This document shows positions 34,234-44,457 of a stretch of DNA of 64,000 nucleotides, piece after piece. The position numbers and the translations under genes are program-made. The stretch covers positions 62,001 to 126,000 of the forward strand of contig QOZR01000004.1 in NCBI GenBank assembly GCA_003576685.1. Direction: 5' to 3'. The stretch's first letter is position 1; each line of letters begins with the position of its first letter. Under the pieces are notes generated by a model. It had not been told where the DNA came from. It did not search any database and worked only from the letters and a program-made list of their open reading frames with translations. The stretch comes from Virgifigura deserti (lineage in GTDB: Bacteria > Pseudomonadota > Alphaproteobacteria > Dongiales > Dongiaceae).

Positions 34234-35895
34234 GTGAATGCCTTTTTTCAGACCCTGCGCAACCTCGGCCCGCTGCGCCTCTCCGCCTTGGGCGGCATCG
34301 GGCTCGTCCTTGCCGCGTTCTTCATCTATCTGACGGCGCGGCTGAGCAGCCCGGACATGGCGCTGCTCTATGGGGAACTGCAAGTCGCGGACAGCAGCCA
34401 GATCGTCTCCCGCCTCGAAGCCATGGGCGTCCCCTACGAGCTCCGGCGCGAGGGCACCGAAATTCTGGTGCCGACCGAGAAGGCGCTGCGGCTGCGCATG
34501 ACGATGGCCGAGGAGGGCCTGCCGAGCGGCGGCTCCGTCGGATATGAGATCTTCGATCGCGCCGATAGCCTCGGCACGACGAGCTTCGTCCAGGAGGTCA
34601 ACCGCCTTCGCGCGCTCGAAGGCGAGCTGGCCCGCACCATCCGCACGATCTCCCAGGTAAAGTCGGCGCGGGTGCATCTGGTCATCCCGGAGCGCGAGCT
34701 GTTCTCGCGCGACAAGCCGGAGCCGAGCGCATCGATCATTCTGGTGCTCGACAGGCGCGCCACTCTCGAGAAGCCGCAGGTCCTCGCCATTCAGCATCTC
34801 GTCGCGGCGGCGGTGCCGGGGCTGAAGCCCGCCTCCATATCCATCGTCGACAACAACGGCACATTGCTCGCGCGCGGCACCGAGAACATGAACGGCCTGA
34901 TCGCCGGCTCGACCGCCGACGAAATGCGGATCGCCTATGAGAACCGGACGACGCGGATGATCGAGGAGCTGGTGCAGCGCTCTCTCGGCTATGGCAACGT
35001 CCGCGCCGAAGTGTCCGCCGAGATGGACTTCGACCGCATCACCACCAACTCCGAGACCTATGATCCCGAAGGTCAGGTCGTTCGCTCGACCCAGTATGTC
35101 GAGGAGCAGGCATCCTCGACCGACGGCGACGGCCAGGCGCCTGTCACCGTCGGCAACAACCTTCCCGACCCCAATCTGGGCCTGCCCGGCGGCTCGCAGA
35201 GCACGAGCCAAGAGTCGCGCATCGAAGAGACGACCAACTACGAGATCTCGAAGACGGTCCAGACGCATGTGCGCGAAGCAGGGCTGGTCCGCCGTCTGTC
35301 GGTGGCCGTCCTCGTCGACGGCACCTACGAGACGACCGAGGACGGTTCCACCACCTATGTACCACGCGGCGCCGAGGAGCTGCAGAAGATCGAGACGCTT
35401 GTCCGCTCCGCCGTCGGCTATAACGCCGAGCGCGGCGACACCGTCGAGATCGTAAACATGCGCTTCTCCGAGGCGGCCGACAACCTCCTGGCGGCGGAGG
35501 ATACGCTGTTCTTCGGCCTCGGACGCGACGACCTGATGCAGATGCTCGAGCTGGGCGTCGTCGGCGTGATCGCCGCGCTGTTCCTGCTGCTCGTCGTGCG
35601 GCCGATGCTCATGCGCCTGTTCGACGCCGAGGCAGAGAACCGTTCGGAGGTGCAGGGCCTGCTGACCGACGAAAGCGAGCTCCCGCCGGCGCTGGCCCCG
35701 CCAGCGGCCTCTGCGGTCCCGGCCGTCGCGGACCCGGACGAGGACCTGGCCCGCGAGATCGACCAGATGATCGACATCAACCAGATCGAGGGCCGGGTCA
35801 GAGCCTCCTCGCTGCGCAAGATCAGCGAGATCGTGGAGAAGCATCCCGAGGAGGCGGTGAACATCATGCGCGGCTGGATGTACCAGCAGAGCTGA
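34234..35895 (+). CDS. fliF: Flagellar MS-ring protein FliF
   Basis: 553 residues, GTG start at 34234. FliF forms the inner-membrane MS-ring on which the rotor is built. Two membrane helices: about 17-34 (SALGGIGLVLAAFFIYL) and about 430-450 (LELGVVGVIAALFLLLVV). The periplasmic ring domains include EGLPSGGSVGYEIFD and SARVHLVIPERELFSR. The C-terminal cytoplasmic part that binds FliG is present. It heads the fliF-fliG-fliH-fliN run. Confidence 0.97.
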   Translation: MNAFFQTLRNLGPLRLSALGGIGLVLAAFFIYLTARLSSPDMALLYGELQVADSSQIVSRLEAMGVPYELRREGTEILVPTEKALRLRMTMAEEGLPSGGSVGYEIFDRADSLGTTSFVQEVNRLRALEGELARTIRTISQVKSARVHLVIPERELFSRDKPEPSASIILVLDRRATLEKPQVLAIQHLVAAAVPGLKPASISIVDNNGTLLARGTENMNGLIAGSTADEMRIAYENRTTRMIEELVQRSLGYGNVRAEVSAEMDFDRITTNSETYDPEGQVVRSTQYVEEQASSTDGDGQAPVTVGNNLPDPNLGLPGGSQSTSQESRIEETTNYEISKTVQTHVREAGLVRRLSVAVLVDGTYETTEDGSTTYVPRGAEELQKIETLVRSAVGYNAERGDTVEIVNMRFSEAADNLLAAEDTLFFGLGRDDLMQMLELGVVGVIAALFLLLVVRPMLMRLFDAEAENRSEVQGLLTDESELPPALAPPAASAVPAVADPDEDLAREIDQMIDINQIEGRVRASSLRKISEIVEKHPEEAVNIMRGWMYQQS

Positions 35896-35949
35896 CGAAG
35901 CCGAGACGCACCACCGGCAGATCACCAGGCGCGGCACCGAGGATGATGA

Positions 35950-36966
35950 ATGCGACTACGTGACGATTACCGCACGCTGAGCGGCGCCGAGAAGGCGGCA
36001 TTGATGCTGCTGTCGGTCGGCGAGGACAACGCCGCGAAGCTCTTCGCCCTGATGGATGACGAGGAGATCCGCGAGATCTCGCAGACGATGGCGAACCTCG
36101 GCACGGTGAGCTCGTCGCTGGTCGAGCGGCTGTTCATCGAGTTCGCCGACCAGATCTCGTCGACGGGCTCCCTGGTCGGCACTTATGAGAGCACCGAGCG
36201 GCTTCTCATGAAGGTGATGGACAAGAGCCGCGTCGACGCGATCATGGAGGAGATCCGCGGACCGGCCGGGCGAACCATGTGGGACAAGCTCGGCAACGTC
36301 AACGAGCAGGTCCTCGCGAACTATTTGAAGAACGAATATCCGCAGACCGTCGCCGTCGTTCTGTCGAAGATCAAGTCGGAGCACGCCGCGCGGGTGTTGA
36401 GCTTGCTGCCGGAGGCCTTCGCCATGGAAGTCATCATGCGCATGCTGCGCATGGAGGCGGTGCAGAAGGACATTCTCGACGACGTCGAACGGACGCTGCG
36501 CAGCGAGTTCATGACCAACCTCGCCCGGACCAGCCGCCGCGACGCGCACGAGATGATGGCGGACATCTTCAACAATCTCGACCGCAGCACCGAAAGCCGG
36601 TTCATCACCGCGCTGGAGGAGCGCAACCGCGACGGCGCGGAGCGGATCAAGGCCCTGATGTTCACCTTCGAGGATCTGGGAAAGCTCGACCCGGGCGCGA
36701 TCCAGACCCTGCTGCGGGTGATCGACAAGGGCAAGCTGCCGCTGGCGCTCAAAGGCGCCTCCGACGATCTCCGCGATCTGTTCTTCTCCAACCTGTCCGA
36801 GCGCGCCGGAAAGATGCTGCGCGAGGACATCGCGGCGATGGGGCCGGTTCGGCTGCGCGACGTCGACGAGGCTCAGATGGCGATGGTGGCGCTGGCCAAG
36901 GATCTGGCGGCCCGTGGGGAGATCGTGATCGCCGACAAGCGTGGCGAAGACGAGCTGGTCTATTAG
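35950..36966 (+). CDS. fliG: Flagellar motor switch protein FliG
   Basis: 338 residues. FliG is the rotor protein that takes torque from the stator and sets direction. N-terminal domain [35 protein letters not shown]; middle [28 protein letters not shown] with the EHPQ-like region; C-terminal torque helix [24 protein letters not shown]. It lies 54 nt after fliF and just before fliH. Confidence 0.97.
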   Translation: MRLRDDYRTLSGAEKAALMLLSVGEDNAAKLFALMDDEEIREISQTMANLGTVSSSLVERLFIEFADQISSTGSLVGTYESTERLLMKVMDKSRVDAIMEEIRGPAGRTMWDKLGNVNEQVLANYLKNEYPQTVAVVLSKIKSEHAARVLSLLPEAFAMEVIMRMLRMEAVQKDILDDVERTLRSEFMTNLARTSRRDAHEMMADIFNNLDRSTESRFITALEERNRDGAERIKALMFTFEDLGKLDPGAIQTLLRVIDKGKLPLALKGASDDLRDLFFSNLSERAGKMLREDIAAMGPVRLRDVDEAQMAMVALAKDLAARGEIVIADKRGEDELVY

Positions 36967-36972
36967 CAAGGC

Positions 36973-37722
36973 ATGATGCAGGCAATGGCACCGGTGCACA
37001 AATTCCTCTTCGACACCTCCTTCGACCAGGTACGGCCGCCGGAGCCGAAGCCCGAGGCATCCTCGGCGCCGGTGGAGCCGCCGGAACCCTCCTTCACGGA
37101 ATCCGACCTGGCCGCCGCCCGCGAGGAGGGGGTCGCAGCGGGCCGGGCCGCGGCAGCCGCGGAGGCGCAGGCGACGATCGAGCGCGCCACCGCTACCGCG
37201 CTGGAGGATATCGGCCGCGGGCTCGACACGCTTATCCGCGCGCAGACGGAGGCCGGCGAGTCCTTCCTCCGCACCGCTCTGGAAACCGCGGTCGCGATCA
37301 CCCGAAAGCTGCACCCGGAACTGGCCCGGCGACATGGGCTGGTGGAGGTGGAGGGCGTTCTCGGCCATTGCCTCGAGACGCTGCGCGACGAGCCCCGCCT
37401 CGTCATTCGCGTGGAGGATGGCCTACTCGATCCGCTCGGTGCGCAAATCGAGACGCTGACCCGTTCGGCCGGCTTCGAGGGCCGCGTCGTTCTCCTCGCG
37501 GACGAGACGATCGCCCCCGGCGATTGCCGCGTCGAGTGGGCCGACGGCGGGGCCGAACGGAACAGCGCCGCGCTCTGGGAGGACATCGAGACGGCCATTC
37601 GCCGCGCGCTCGCCGATCCGCCCGGCGCCGATGAGGGGCCGCAGGAAGTGCCGGCTGGAGGCGATACGCCGGCAGAAGATACGACGGACTCACCCGCAGA
37701 ACGGCACATCGAACAGGCCTAG
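36973..37722 (+). CDS. fliH: Flagellar export regulator FliH-like protein
   Basis: 249 residues. FliH binds the export ATPase FliI and FliN. Ala/Glu-rich coiled coil at about 45-90 (AAAREEGVAAGRAAAAAEAQATIERATATA), then a FliH/HrpE domain with ARRHGLVEVEGVLGHCLETLRDEPRLVIRVEDGL and IAPGDCRVEWADGGAERN. Weak overall similarity is normal for FliH; position between fliG and fliN supports the call. The last 30 residues are a Pro/Glu-rich tail. Confidence 0.85.
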   Translation: MMQAMAPVHKFLFDTSFDQVRPPEPKPEASSAPVEPPEPSFTESDLAAAREEGVAAGRAAAAAEAQATIERATATALEDIGRGLDTLIRAQTEAGESFLRTALETAVAITRKLHPELARRHGLVEVEGVLGHCLETLRDEPRLVIRVEDGLLDPLGAQIETLTRSAGFEGRVVLLADETIAPGDCRVEWADGGAERNSAALWEDIETAIRRALADPPGADEGPQEVPAGGDTPAEDTTDSPAERHIEQA

Positions 37723-37731
37723 GAGAGCGCC

Positions 37732-38085
37732 ATGAGTACGACAGAGAACCTCGAGTTCAATGAGCTGGAAGGCAACGCCGCCCAGGCCGACGGGGTGCCG
37801 CGCGAGGAGGTCGCCGAGACCCCTCGCCCGCCGAGCAATGCCAAGGAGCTCGAAGCCGTCTACGACATTCCGGTCCAGGTTTCGGCCGTTCTCGGCAAGG
37901 CGACGATGCAGGTGAGCCAGCTCTTGAAGCTGGGCCGCGGTGCGGTCGTCGAACTCGACCGCAAGGTCGGCGAGGCGATCGACATCTATGTGAACAACCG
38001 GTTGGTCGCGCGCGGCGAGGTGGTGGTGGTCGACGACCGTCTCGGCGTCACCATGACCGAGATCATCAAGATGGACCGGTCCTGA
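37732..38085 (+). CDS. fliN: Flagellar motor switch protein FliN
   Basis: 117 residues. FliN builds the base of the C-ring. The C-terminal SpoA domain is complete (YDIPVQVSAVLGKATMQVSQLLKLGRGAVVELDRKVGEAIDIYVNNRLVARGEVVVVDDRLGVTMTEI). The first 40 residues are acidic and variable. AGGAGAG lies before the ATG; 9 nt after fliH. Confidence 0.97.
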   Translation: MSTTENLEFNELEGNAAQADGVPREEVAETPRPPSNAKELEAVYDIPVQVSAVLGKATMQVSQLLKLGRGAVVELDRKVGEAIDIYVNNRLVARGEVVVVDDRLGVTMTEIIKMDRS

Positions 38086-38108
38086 AACCGCAGACGCTGG
38101 AGCGCGAC

Positions 38109-38957
38109 ATGGTCAACCTCACCAGCAATCGAGCCCGGCGCTACCGTCCGCCGACCGCACCGGTCGCAGCCGGACCCGAGCCGCGCGGCTTCGACGTGGC
38201 GACACTGCTTGGACTCGCCGGCGCCGCCTGCCTGGTCGCGCTGGCGATCGGACTGGGGGGCACGCCGGGCGCCTTCGTCGATCTGCCCGCGATCCTGATC
38301 GTGCTCGGTGGCACCGCGGCGGTGACCTTGATGTCTTTCTCGCTCGAGGACGTCGCCCGCGCGCAGCCGATGATGATCAGGGCCCTCGTCACCAGAATCC
38401 AGGACCCGGCGACGGCGGCACGCGAGATGCTGCTCCTCGCCGAGACCGCCCGCCAGAACACACCGCTGGCGCTTCAGGCGGCATTGCCGAAGCTGCGGCA
38501 CGACCCGTTCCAGCACCGGGCGGTGTCCCTGGTCGTCGACGGCGCCCCGGTCGAGGAGATCGAGCGGGTCATGACATACGAGATGCAGGCAACGATGGCG
38601 CGCCAGGCCAAGAGCGCCGGCGTCCTGCATCGCGCCGCCGAAATCGCCCCGGCGATGGGCCTGATCGGGACGCTGGTCGGCTTGGTTCAGATGCTCGGCG
38701 GCCTGGATGATCCGGCGACGATCGGGCCCAGCATGTCGGTCGCGCTGCTGACCACGCTCTACGGTGCGCTCCTCGCCAACATGGTCTTCGCCCCGCTCGC
38801 CTCGAAGCTGGAGCGGATTGCCGAGGTGGAGGCGCTGATCAACCAGATCTACGTGCTCGGCGCGCTGTCGATCGGGCGGCAGGAGAATCCGCGCCGCCTT
38901 CAGATGCTGCTGAACACCGTTCTGCCGCCGGAAAATCGCATAAGGCATTTCGACTAG
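38109..38957 (+). CDS. MotA/PomA-type flagellar stator protein
   Basis: 282 residues. MotA/TolQ/ExbB proton- or sodium-channel family. Four hydrophobic segments: about 30-50, 55-75, 175-197 and 208-228. The region SAGVLHRAAEIAPAMGLIGTLVGLVQMLGGLDDPATIGPSMSVALLTTLYGALLANMVF is the conserved channel core of the MotA/PomA group. A 30-residue basic/Pro-rich N-terminal leader is unusual. No motB-like gene is adjacent, so its partner lies elsewhere. It is in line with fliN and flbD. Confidence 0.88.
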   Translation: MVNLTSNRARRYRPPTAPVAAGPEPRGFDVATLLGLAGAACLVALAIGLGGTPGAFVDLPAILIVLGGTAAVTLMSFSLEDVARAQPMMIRALVTRIQDPATAAREMLLLAETARQNTPLALQAALPKLRHDPFQHRAVSLVVDGAPVEEIERVMTYEMQATMARQAKSAGVLHRAAEIAPAMGLIGTLVGLVQMLGGLDDPATIGPSMSVALLTTLYGALLANMVFAPLASKLERIAEVEALINQIYVLGALSIGRQENPRRLQMLLNTVLPPENRIRHFD

Positions 38958-38996
38958 TCGGGTTGTCGGCGGTCGATCGTCACCAGGAGAAGTATC

Positions 38997-40403
38997 ATGC
39001 GACTGCTCATCGTGGGCTCCCTCAACGGGCATATCGTCACCGCCGGAAAGATCGCGCTGGCGCGCGGAGCCAAGATCGCCCACGTCGACGACATCGACGC
39101 CGCCCTCGCCGCGCTGCGCGCAGGCCAGGGCGCCGATCTTCTGATGTTCGACATCAACCTCGACATCGAGCGCATGATCCGGAGCCTGCGGTCGGAGCGG
39201 ATCAATCTGCCGGTCGTCGCCTGCGGCATCGGCAGCAACGCAGAAATCGCCGTACGCGCGATCAAGGCGGGCGCCAAGGAATACATCCCGCTGCCGCCCG
39301 ACGCGGAGCTGATCGCCGCCGTGCTCGCCGCCGTGGCCGAGGAAAGCTCGGCCATGATCTACCGCGATCCGGTGGTCAAGGAGCTGCTGACCCTGGCCGA
39401 CCAGGTCGCCCCTTCCTCCGCCAGCGTACTGATCACCGGCGAGTCGGGCACCGGCAAGGAGGTGATGGCCCGCTATCTGCACAGCCACAGCAAGCGGGCG
39501 CAGAAGAGCTTCATCTCGGTGAACTGCGCGGCGATTCCGGAGAACCTTCTGGAATCGGAGCTGTTCGGCCATGAAAAGGGCGCCTTCACCGGCGCCGTCG
39601 CGCGGCGCATCGGCAAGTTCGAGGAAGCGAGCGGCGGCACGCTGCTGCTCGACGAGATCAGCGAGATGCATCCGCGCCTGCAGGCGAAGCTGCTTCGCGC
39701 GGTCCAGGAACGCGAGATCGACCGCGTCGGTGGCACCCAGCCGGTCAAGGTGGACTTCCGCTTGATCGCCACCTCGAATCGGGACCTCGAGGAGGAGGTT
39801 CGTCGCGGCAATTTCCGCGAGGACCTCTATTTCCGTCTCAATGTGGTGAGCCTGCATCTGCCGCCGCTGCGCGCGCGACCCCAAGACATTCCCGCCCTGG
39901 CGGAGCATTTCGTGGCGAAGTATGCCGATGCGAATGGCGTGCCGACGCCGCGCCTGTCCGACGAGGCGCTGAGGGTGCTGCGGGCGCACCACTGGCGGGG
40001 CAATGTCCGCGAGCTCGAGAACACGATGCATCGCGCCGTCCTGCTGCAGCGCGGCTCGGAGATCGGCCCGGAGGCGATCCAACTCATCGGCGGGCGCGGT
40101 TTTCAGGCGGACGCCGCGGAGGAGGCGCGGCGCCTGCCGCCGACCGTCGACGCGGACGAATCACCGGACGGCGACCCGTCGGACGGCGCGGGGAGCACGG
40201 TGCACCTCGTCGGCCGGACCGTGGCCGAGGTCGAGCGGGAGCTAATCATCGACACGCTGAATCACTGCCTCGGCAACCGCACCCACGCGGCCAACATCCT
40301 CGGCATCTCCATCCGGACGCTGCGGAACAAGCTGAAGCAATATAACGAGGAAGGCCTCGCCGTTCCCGCCAGGGCGATGGCCGATCATCAGCCGACGCTG
40401 TGA
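38997..40403 (+). CDS. flbD: Sigma54-dependent flagellar activator FlbD
   Basis: 468 residues. Receiver-like N-terminal domain (about 1-115, with an unusual FDINLD at the usual phosphorylation site), AAA+ domain with Walker A GESGTGKE at about 144-151, the sigma54-contacting GAFTGA at about 196-201, LLLDEI, and a C-terminal Fis-type helix-turn-helix (NRTHAANILGISIRTLRNKLKQY). FlbD activates late flagellar promoters and is controlled by FliX, also encoded here. It should act on the -24/-12 promoters of flgI and the flagellins. The 132-bp gap that follows carries a small GC hairpin and the flhA leader. Confidence 0.95.
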   Translation: MRLLIVGSLNGHIVTAGKIALARGAKIAHVDDIDAALAALRAGQGADLLMFDINLDIERMIRSLRSERINLPVVACGIGSNAEIAVRAIKAGAKEYIPLPPDAELIAAVLAAVAEESSAMIYRDPVVKELLTLADQVAPSSASVLITGESGTGKEVMARYLHSHSKRAQKSFISVNCAAIPENLLESELFGHEKGAFTGAVARRIGKFEEASGGTLLLDEISEMHPRLQAKLLRAVQEREIDRVGGTQPVKVDFRLIATSNRDLEEEVRRGNFREDLYFRLNVVSLHLPPLRARPQDIPALAEHFVAKYADANGVPTPRLSDEALRVLRAHHWRGNVRELENTMHRAVLLQRGSEIGPEAIQLIGGRGFQADAAEEARRLPPTVDADESPDGDPSDGAGSTVHLVGRTVAEVERELIIDTLNHCLGNRTHAANILGISIRTLRNKLKQYNEEGLAVPARAMADHQPTL

Positions 40404-40535
40404 GCAAGACCACGGGGCGGTTCGAGATGATGATGGCTAAAATTTCCCCCTTCCCTTGCGGGCTTCACCCGCCGCTCTTTGAGTCTGCCGGCGAAGCCGG
40501 CGGGAGGGGGTATCTGACGGGGAGCGCGCGTAGCG

Positions 40536-42656
40536 ATGGCTGAAGCCGCGCCGGACGCGCAGGCTCCGGCTAGTCTGGGAACGGCGGCCATGTTCGGCCG
40601 CCTGCAGGAGGTGCTGCGCCGCGGCGAGATCGCGCTGGCGCTTGGCGTCATCAGCATTCTGATCGTGCTGATCCTGCCGATGCCGCCTTGGCTGCTCGAC
40701 GTCTGCCTCGCGCTCTCGATCACCCTGTCGGTCCTGGTCCTGATGACCGTTCTGTTCATCGAGCGGCCGCTGGACTTCAGCACCTTCCCGACTGTTCTGC
40801 TGATCGCGACGATGCTGCGCCTCGCGCTCAATCTCGCCTCGACACGCCTCATCCTCGCCAACGGGCATGAGGGCACCGCCGCCGCCGGCCACGTCATCGA
40901 AGCGTTCGGCAATTTCGTGATGGACGGCAATTTCGTCATCGGCATCATCGTTTTCGGCATCCTGGTCCTGGTGAACTTCGTCGTCATCACCAAGGGGTCG
41001 GGGCGCATCGCCGAGGTTTCGGCCCGCTTCAGCCTCGACGCGATGCCCGGCAAGCAGATGGCGATCGACGCCGACCTCTCCGCCGGCCTGATCGAGGAGG
41101 GCGACGCGCGGGCGAGGCGCAAGGCGCTGGAGGATGAAAGCACCTTCTTCGGCGCCATGGACGGCGCCGCGAAGTTCGTGCGCGGCGACGCGATCGCCGG
41201 CCTGATCATCACCTTCATCAACGTGATCGGCGGCATTATCATCGGCGTCGCGCAGCAGGACATGTCGTTCGGCGACGCTTCGCAGGCCTATACGCTGCTG
41301 ACGGTCGGCGATGGCCTGGTCTCGCAGATTCCTGCGCTCATCATCTCGACGGGCGCCGGAATCCTGGTCTCCAAGGCCGGCGTCACCGGATCGGCGGACA
41401 AGGCGCTGTTCGCCCAGCTCGGCGGCTATCCGAGCGCGCTCGGCCTCTCGTCCTTCCTGATGATCGCGCTCGCGCTGCTGCCGGGAATTCCGATGGTGCC
41501 GTTCCTCGCGCTCGGCGGCATGACCGGCGCGGCGGCCTGGATGCTGAGCAAGCGGCAGGTCCAGGCGGACAACGCGGCCGCCGCGGTCAAGGCCGACGAA
41601 GCCGCCAAGGCGCCGGTGCTCGAGGAGCCGATCTCGACGGCGCTGCAGATCGACAATATCCGCCTCGAGCTGGGATATGGCCTGCTGCCGCTGATCAACA
41701 ACGAGCGCGGCCAGCGCGTCACCGACCAGATCAAGTCGCTGCGCCGGCAGCTTGCCGCGGAGCTCGGCTTCGTCCTGCCGTCCGTGCGCATCCAGGACAA
41801 TCTGCAGCTGCCGGCCAATACCTACGTCGTGCGCGTCAAGGAGATCGAGGCCGGACGCGGCGATCTGCGGCCGAACATGATCCTGGTCATGGACCCGCGC
41901 GGCGAGAAGATCGGCCTTCCGGGCGAAGAGACGACCGAGCCGACCTTCGGGCTGCCGGCCATGTGGGTCGACCAGAGCGCGCGCGAGGAGGCGCTTTTCC
42001 GCGGCTATACGGTGGTCGATCCGCCCACCATCATCACCACGCACCTGACCGAGCTGGTCAAGGACCATATGGCGGAGCTGCTGTCCCATGCGGAGACGCA
42101 GAAGCTGCTCGACGACCTGCCGAAGGATCATCAGAAGCTTATCGCCGACATGGTTCCGGCGCAGATCTCGGTCGGCGGAATCCAGCGCGTGCTGCAGAGC
42201 CTGCTGGGCGAGCGCGTCTCGATCCGCGATCTGCCGGGCATCCTCGAAGGCATCTCGGAAGCCTGCGGCTATACCCGCAACATCACCTCGATCACCGAGC
42301 ATGTGCGTGCCCGCCTCGCCCGGCAGATCAGCGACTCCGTCGCCGATTCGGCCGGCGTCGTTCCGCTGATCACCCTGTCGCCCGAATGGGAACAGTCCTT
42401 CGCCGAGGCGATCCACGGCGAAGGCGAGGAGCGCCAGCTGGCGATGGCGCCCAGCCGCCTGCAGCAGTTCATTACCAGCGTGCGGCAGACCTTCGAGCGC
42501 TACGCGATGATGGGCGAGACGCCGGTCCTGCTGACCAGCCCCGCGATCCGCCCGTTCGTCCGCTCGATCGTCGAGCGGTTCCGTCCGACGACGGTGGTGA
42601 TGTCGCAGAACGAGATCCACGCGCGGGCGCGGATCAAGACGCTGGGACAGATCTGA
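40536..42656 (+). CDS. flhA: Flagellar export gate protein FlhA
   Basis: 706 residues, the normal length. FlhA forms the nonameric export gate. About eight membrane helices in residues 25-330 and the conserved cytoplasmic loop with FIERPLDFSTFPTVLLIATMLRLALNLASTRLIL and SARFSLDAMPGKQMAIDADLSAGLI. The C-terminal cytoplasmic ring domain includes FGLPAMWVD and the final SQNEIHARARIKTLGQI. flhF follows after 10 nt. Confidence 0.98.
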   Translation: MAEAAPDAQAPASLGTAAMFGRLQEVLRRGEIALALGVISILIVLILPMPPWLLDVCLALSITLSVLVLMTVLFIERPLDFSTFPTVLLIATMLRLALNLASTRLILANGHEGTAAAGHVIEAFGNFVMDGNFVIGIIVFGILVLVNFVVITKGSGRIAEVSARFSLDAMPGKQMAIDADLSAGLIEEGDARARRKALEDESTFFGAMDGAAKFVRGDAIAGLIITFINVIGGIIIGVAQQDMSFGDASQAYTLLTVGDGLVSQIPALIISTGAGILVSKAGVTGSADKALFAQLGGYPSALGLSSFLMIALALLPGIPMVPFLALGGMTGAAAWMLSKRQVQADNAAAAVKADEAAKAPVLEEPISTALQIDNIRLELGYGLLPLINNERGQRVTDQIKSLRRQLAAELGFVLPSVRIQDNLQLPANTYVVRVKEIEAGRGDLRPNMILVMDPRGEKIGLPGEETTEPTFGLPAMWVDQSAREEALFRGYTVVDPPTIITTHLTELVKDHMAELLSHAETQKLLDDLPKDHQKLIADMVPAQISVGGIQRVLQSLLGERVSIRDLPGILEGISEACGYTRNITSITEHVRARLARQISDSVADSAGVVPLITLSPEWEQSFAEAIHGEGEERQLAMAPSRLQQFITSVRQTFERYAMMGETPVLLTSPAIRPFVRSIVERFRPTTVVMSQNEIHARARIKTLGQI

Positions 42657-42666
42657 GGGGCCTGCC

Positions 42667-43662
42667 ATGCGTCTCCGCTCCTTCTCCGCCGCCACCGTCG
42701 CCGACGCCATGCAGCTCGTCCGCGACGCGCTGGGCCCCGAGGCGATCATCCTGTCGACGCAGCGGACCGGCCGCGACGGCGTCACCGTCATGGCCGGCGT
42801 CGAGTCGGCGAACGGGACCGGCGCGCCGCTTGCCGATGGCGCGGAATCGGCGATCGACACGATCGATGCGGTCGGCGCGGCGCTCGAATTTCACGGCCTG
42901 CCGCCCACGATAGCCGATCAGCTTCTGGCCGCCGCCGCCGATCTCCTGGTCGACGACCCGGTCATGGCGCTCGCCGGGGCGCTGGACGCGCGCTTCTCCT
43001 TCATGCCCGTCGTCGAGGCGCGCACGGCCCGGCCGATCATGCTGGTCGGGCCGCCGGGCGCCGGGAAAACGGTGACCATCGCGAAGCTGGCGACGCGCGC
43101 GCGGCTGTCGGACCGCCCGGTCACGGCCGTGACCTGCGACACCCTGCGTGCCGGCGCGGTGGAGCAGCTGGCGACCTATGCGCGCCTGTTGAAGATTCCG
43201 GCCTATCGGGCCAAGGATCCGACGGTGCTCGAACGGGCTATCGCGAACGCGCCGAAGGACGGGCTGCTGCTGGTGGATACGATCGGAACGAACCCCTTCG
43301 ACAAGCGCGAGATGGATGCGCTCGGCGAGTTCATCGAGGTCGCGAAACCCGACCTGCTGCTCGTCCTCCCCGCCGGGAGCGACGTCGCGGAAGCGCGGGA
43401 CTATGCCGCAGCATACCGCGCGCTCGGCGCGACCCGGCTGATCGCCACCCGGGTCGACGCGGCCCGGCGACTTGGCGGTGTCGTTGCCGCGGCGGAGGCC
43501 GGTAAGCTTCATTTCGCCGAGATCGGCATGTCACCACAGATCGCGGACGGGCTGCAGCCGGTCAATCCGGTCTCCCTCGCCCGGCTGATCCTGCAGTCCG
43601 CAGGCAGCGCCGACGCAGGCGCGGCCGCCGGAGCCCATGGGGCAACGAGGAGTCATCGATGA
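42667..43662 (+). CDS. flhF: Flagellar placement GTPase FlhF
   Basis: 331 residues. SRP-type GTPase that helps place the flagellum at the pole. N-terminal start MRLRSFSAATVADAMQLVRDALGPEAIILSTQ, P-loop GPPGAGKT at about 128-135, DTLRAGAVEQLATYA. The G3 motif reads DTIGTNPFD instead of the usual DTAG, a mild change. It is shorter than many FlhF proteins because the linker between the start and the GTPase is short. The start of flhG overlaps its stop by 4 nt. Confidence 0.93.
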   Translation: MRLRSFSAATVADAMQLVRDALGPEAIILSTQRTGRDGVTVMAGVESANGTGAPLADGAESAIDTIDAVGAALEFHGLPPTIADQLLAAAADLLVDDPVMALAGALDARFSFMPVVEARTARPIMLVGPPGAGKTVTIAKLATRARLSDRPVTAVTCDTLRAGAVEQLATYARLLKIPAYRAKDPTVLERAIANAPKDGLLLVDTIGTNPFDKREMDALGEFIEVAKPDLLLVLPAGSDVAEARDYAAAYRALGATRLIATRVDAARRLGGVVAAAEAGKLHFAEIGMSPQIADGLQPVNPVSLARLILQSAGSADAGAAAGAHGATRSHR

Positions 43663-44450
43663 CGGAGAGACGATCGCCGACCACCGCCACGGCGAGCCGC
43701 GCCATCGCCCCGAATGCCATCGCAGTCGCGTCCGGAAAAGGCGGCGTCGGCAAGACCTGGCTGTCGATCACGCTCGCCCACGCACTGGCCAAGAACGGAC
43801 GGCGTGTGCTGCTGTTCGACGGCGATCTCGGCCTCGCCAATGTCGATATTCAGCTCGGCCTGACGCCGGCGGTCGACCTTGGCGCGGTGCTCGAGCAGAA
43901 CCTGCCCGTAGAGAGAGCAGTGACCCGCCACGAGACCGGCGGCTTCGACGTGATCGCCGGCCGATCGGGATCGGCCAGCCTGGTCTCGCTGACGGGCGGT
44001 CGGCTGAAGACGCTGGCCGACGACCTGTTCGCGCTCGCGGCGCGCTATGATCACCTGATCCTGGATCTCGGCGCCGGCGTCGAGCGGACGGTCCGGCATC
44101 TCGCCTCGCGCTGCGGCCTTTGCCTGGTCGTCACCACCGACGAGCCGACCGCGCTCACGGACGCCTACGCCTTCATCAAGCTTTCGGCATCGCAGGACGG
44201 GCCAACCAACGTCCGGCTCGTGGTCAATCTCGCCAACTCCGCCACGGAGGGCGAGCGCACCTACGGAACCCTGCTCAAGGCCTGCCAGTCCTTCCTGAAG
44301 ATCGCGCCGCCGCTGGCCGGCATCGTCCGGCGCGACAGCCGCGTGAAGGACAGCATCCGGGCGCAGACGCCGATCCTGACGCGTTATCCCGGCGCCGCGG
44401 CGGCGGACGATGTCGCCGCGATCGCGCGGCGTCTCCTCGAAGCGCCATGA
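43659..44450 (+). CDS. flhG: FlhG/MinD-like ATPase
   Basis: 263 residues. Deviant Walker A VASGKGGVGKTWLSITLAHALA and DGDLGLANVDIQLGLTP are typical of FlhG (YlxH/FleN), which limits flagellar number together with FlhF. A C-terminal membrane-binding helix is not obvious. ATGA-type overlap with flhF; a Pro-rich gene follows. Confidence 0.93.
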   Translation: MTERRSPTTATASRAIAPNAIAVASGKGGVGKTWLSITLAHALAKNGRRVLLFDGDLGLANVDIQLGLTPAVDLGAVLEQNLPVERAVTRHETGGFDVIAGRSGSASLVSLTGGRLKTLADDLFALAARYDHLILDLGAGVERTVRHLASRCGLCLVVTTDEPTALTDAYAFIKLSASQDGPTNVRLVVNLANSATEGERTYGTLLKACQSFLKIAPPLAGIVRRDSRVKDSIRAQTPILTRYPGAAAADDVAAIARRLLEAP

Positions 44451-44457
44451 ACAGCGG

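Noticed and set aside
40480..40510. Terminator between flbD and flhA
   Set aside because: The small GC hairpin has no T-run and lies in the flhA leader.
37986..42860. Very long minus-strand frames opposite fliN-flhA
   Set aside because: Antisense to well-supported flagellar genes and rich in Arg/His/Asp without motifs.
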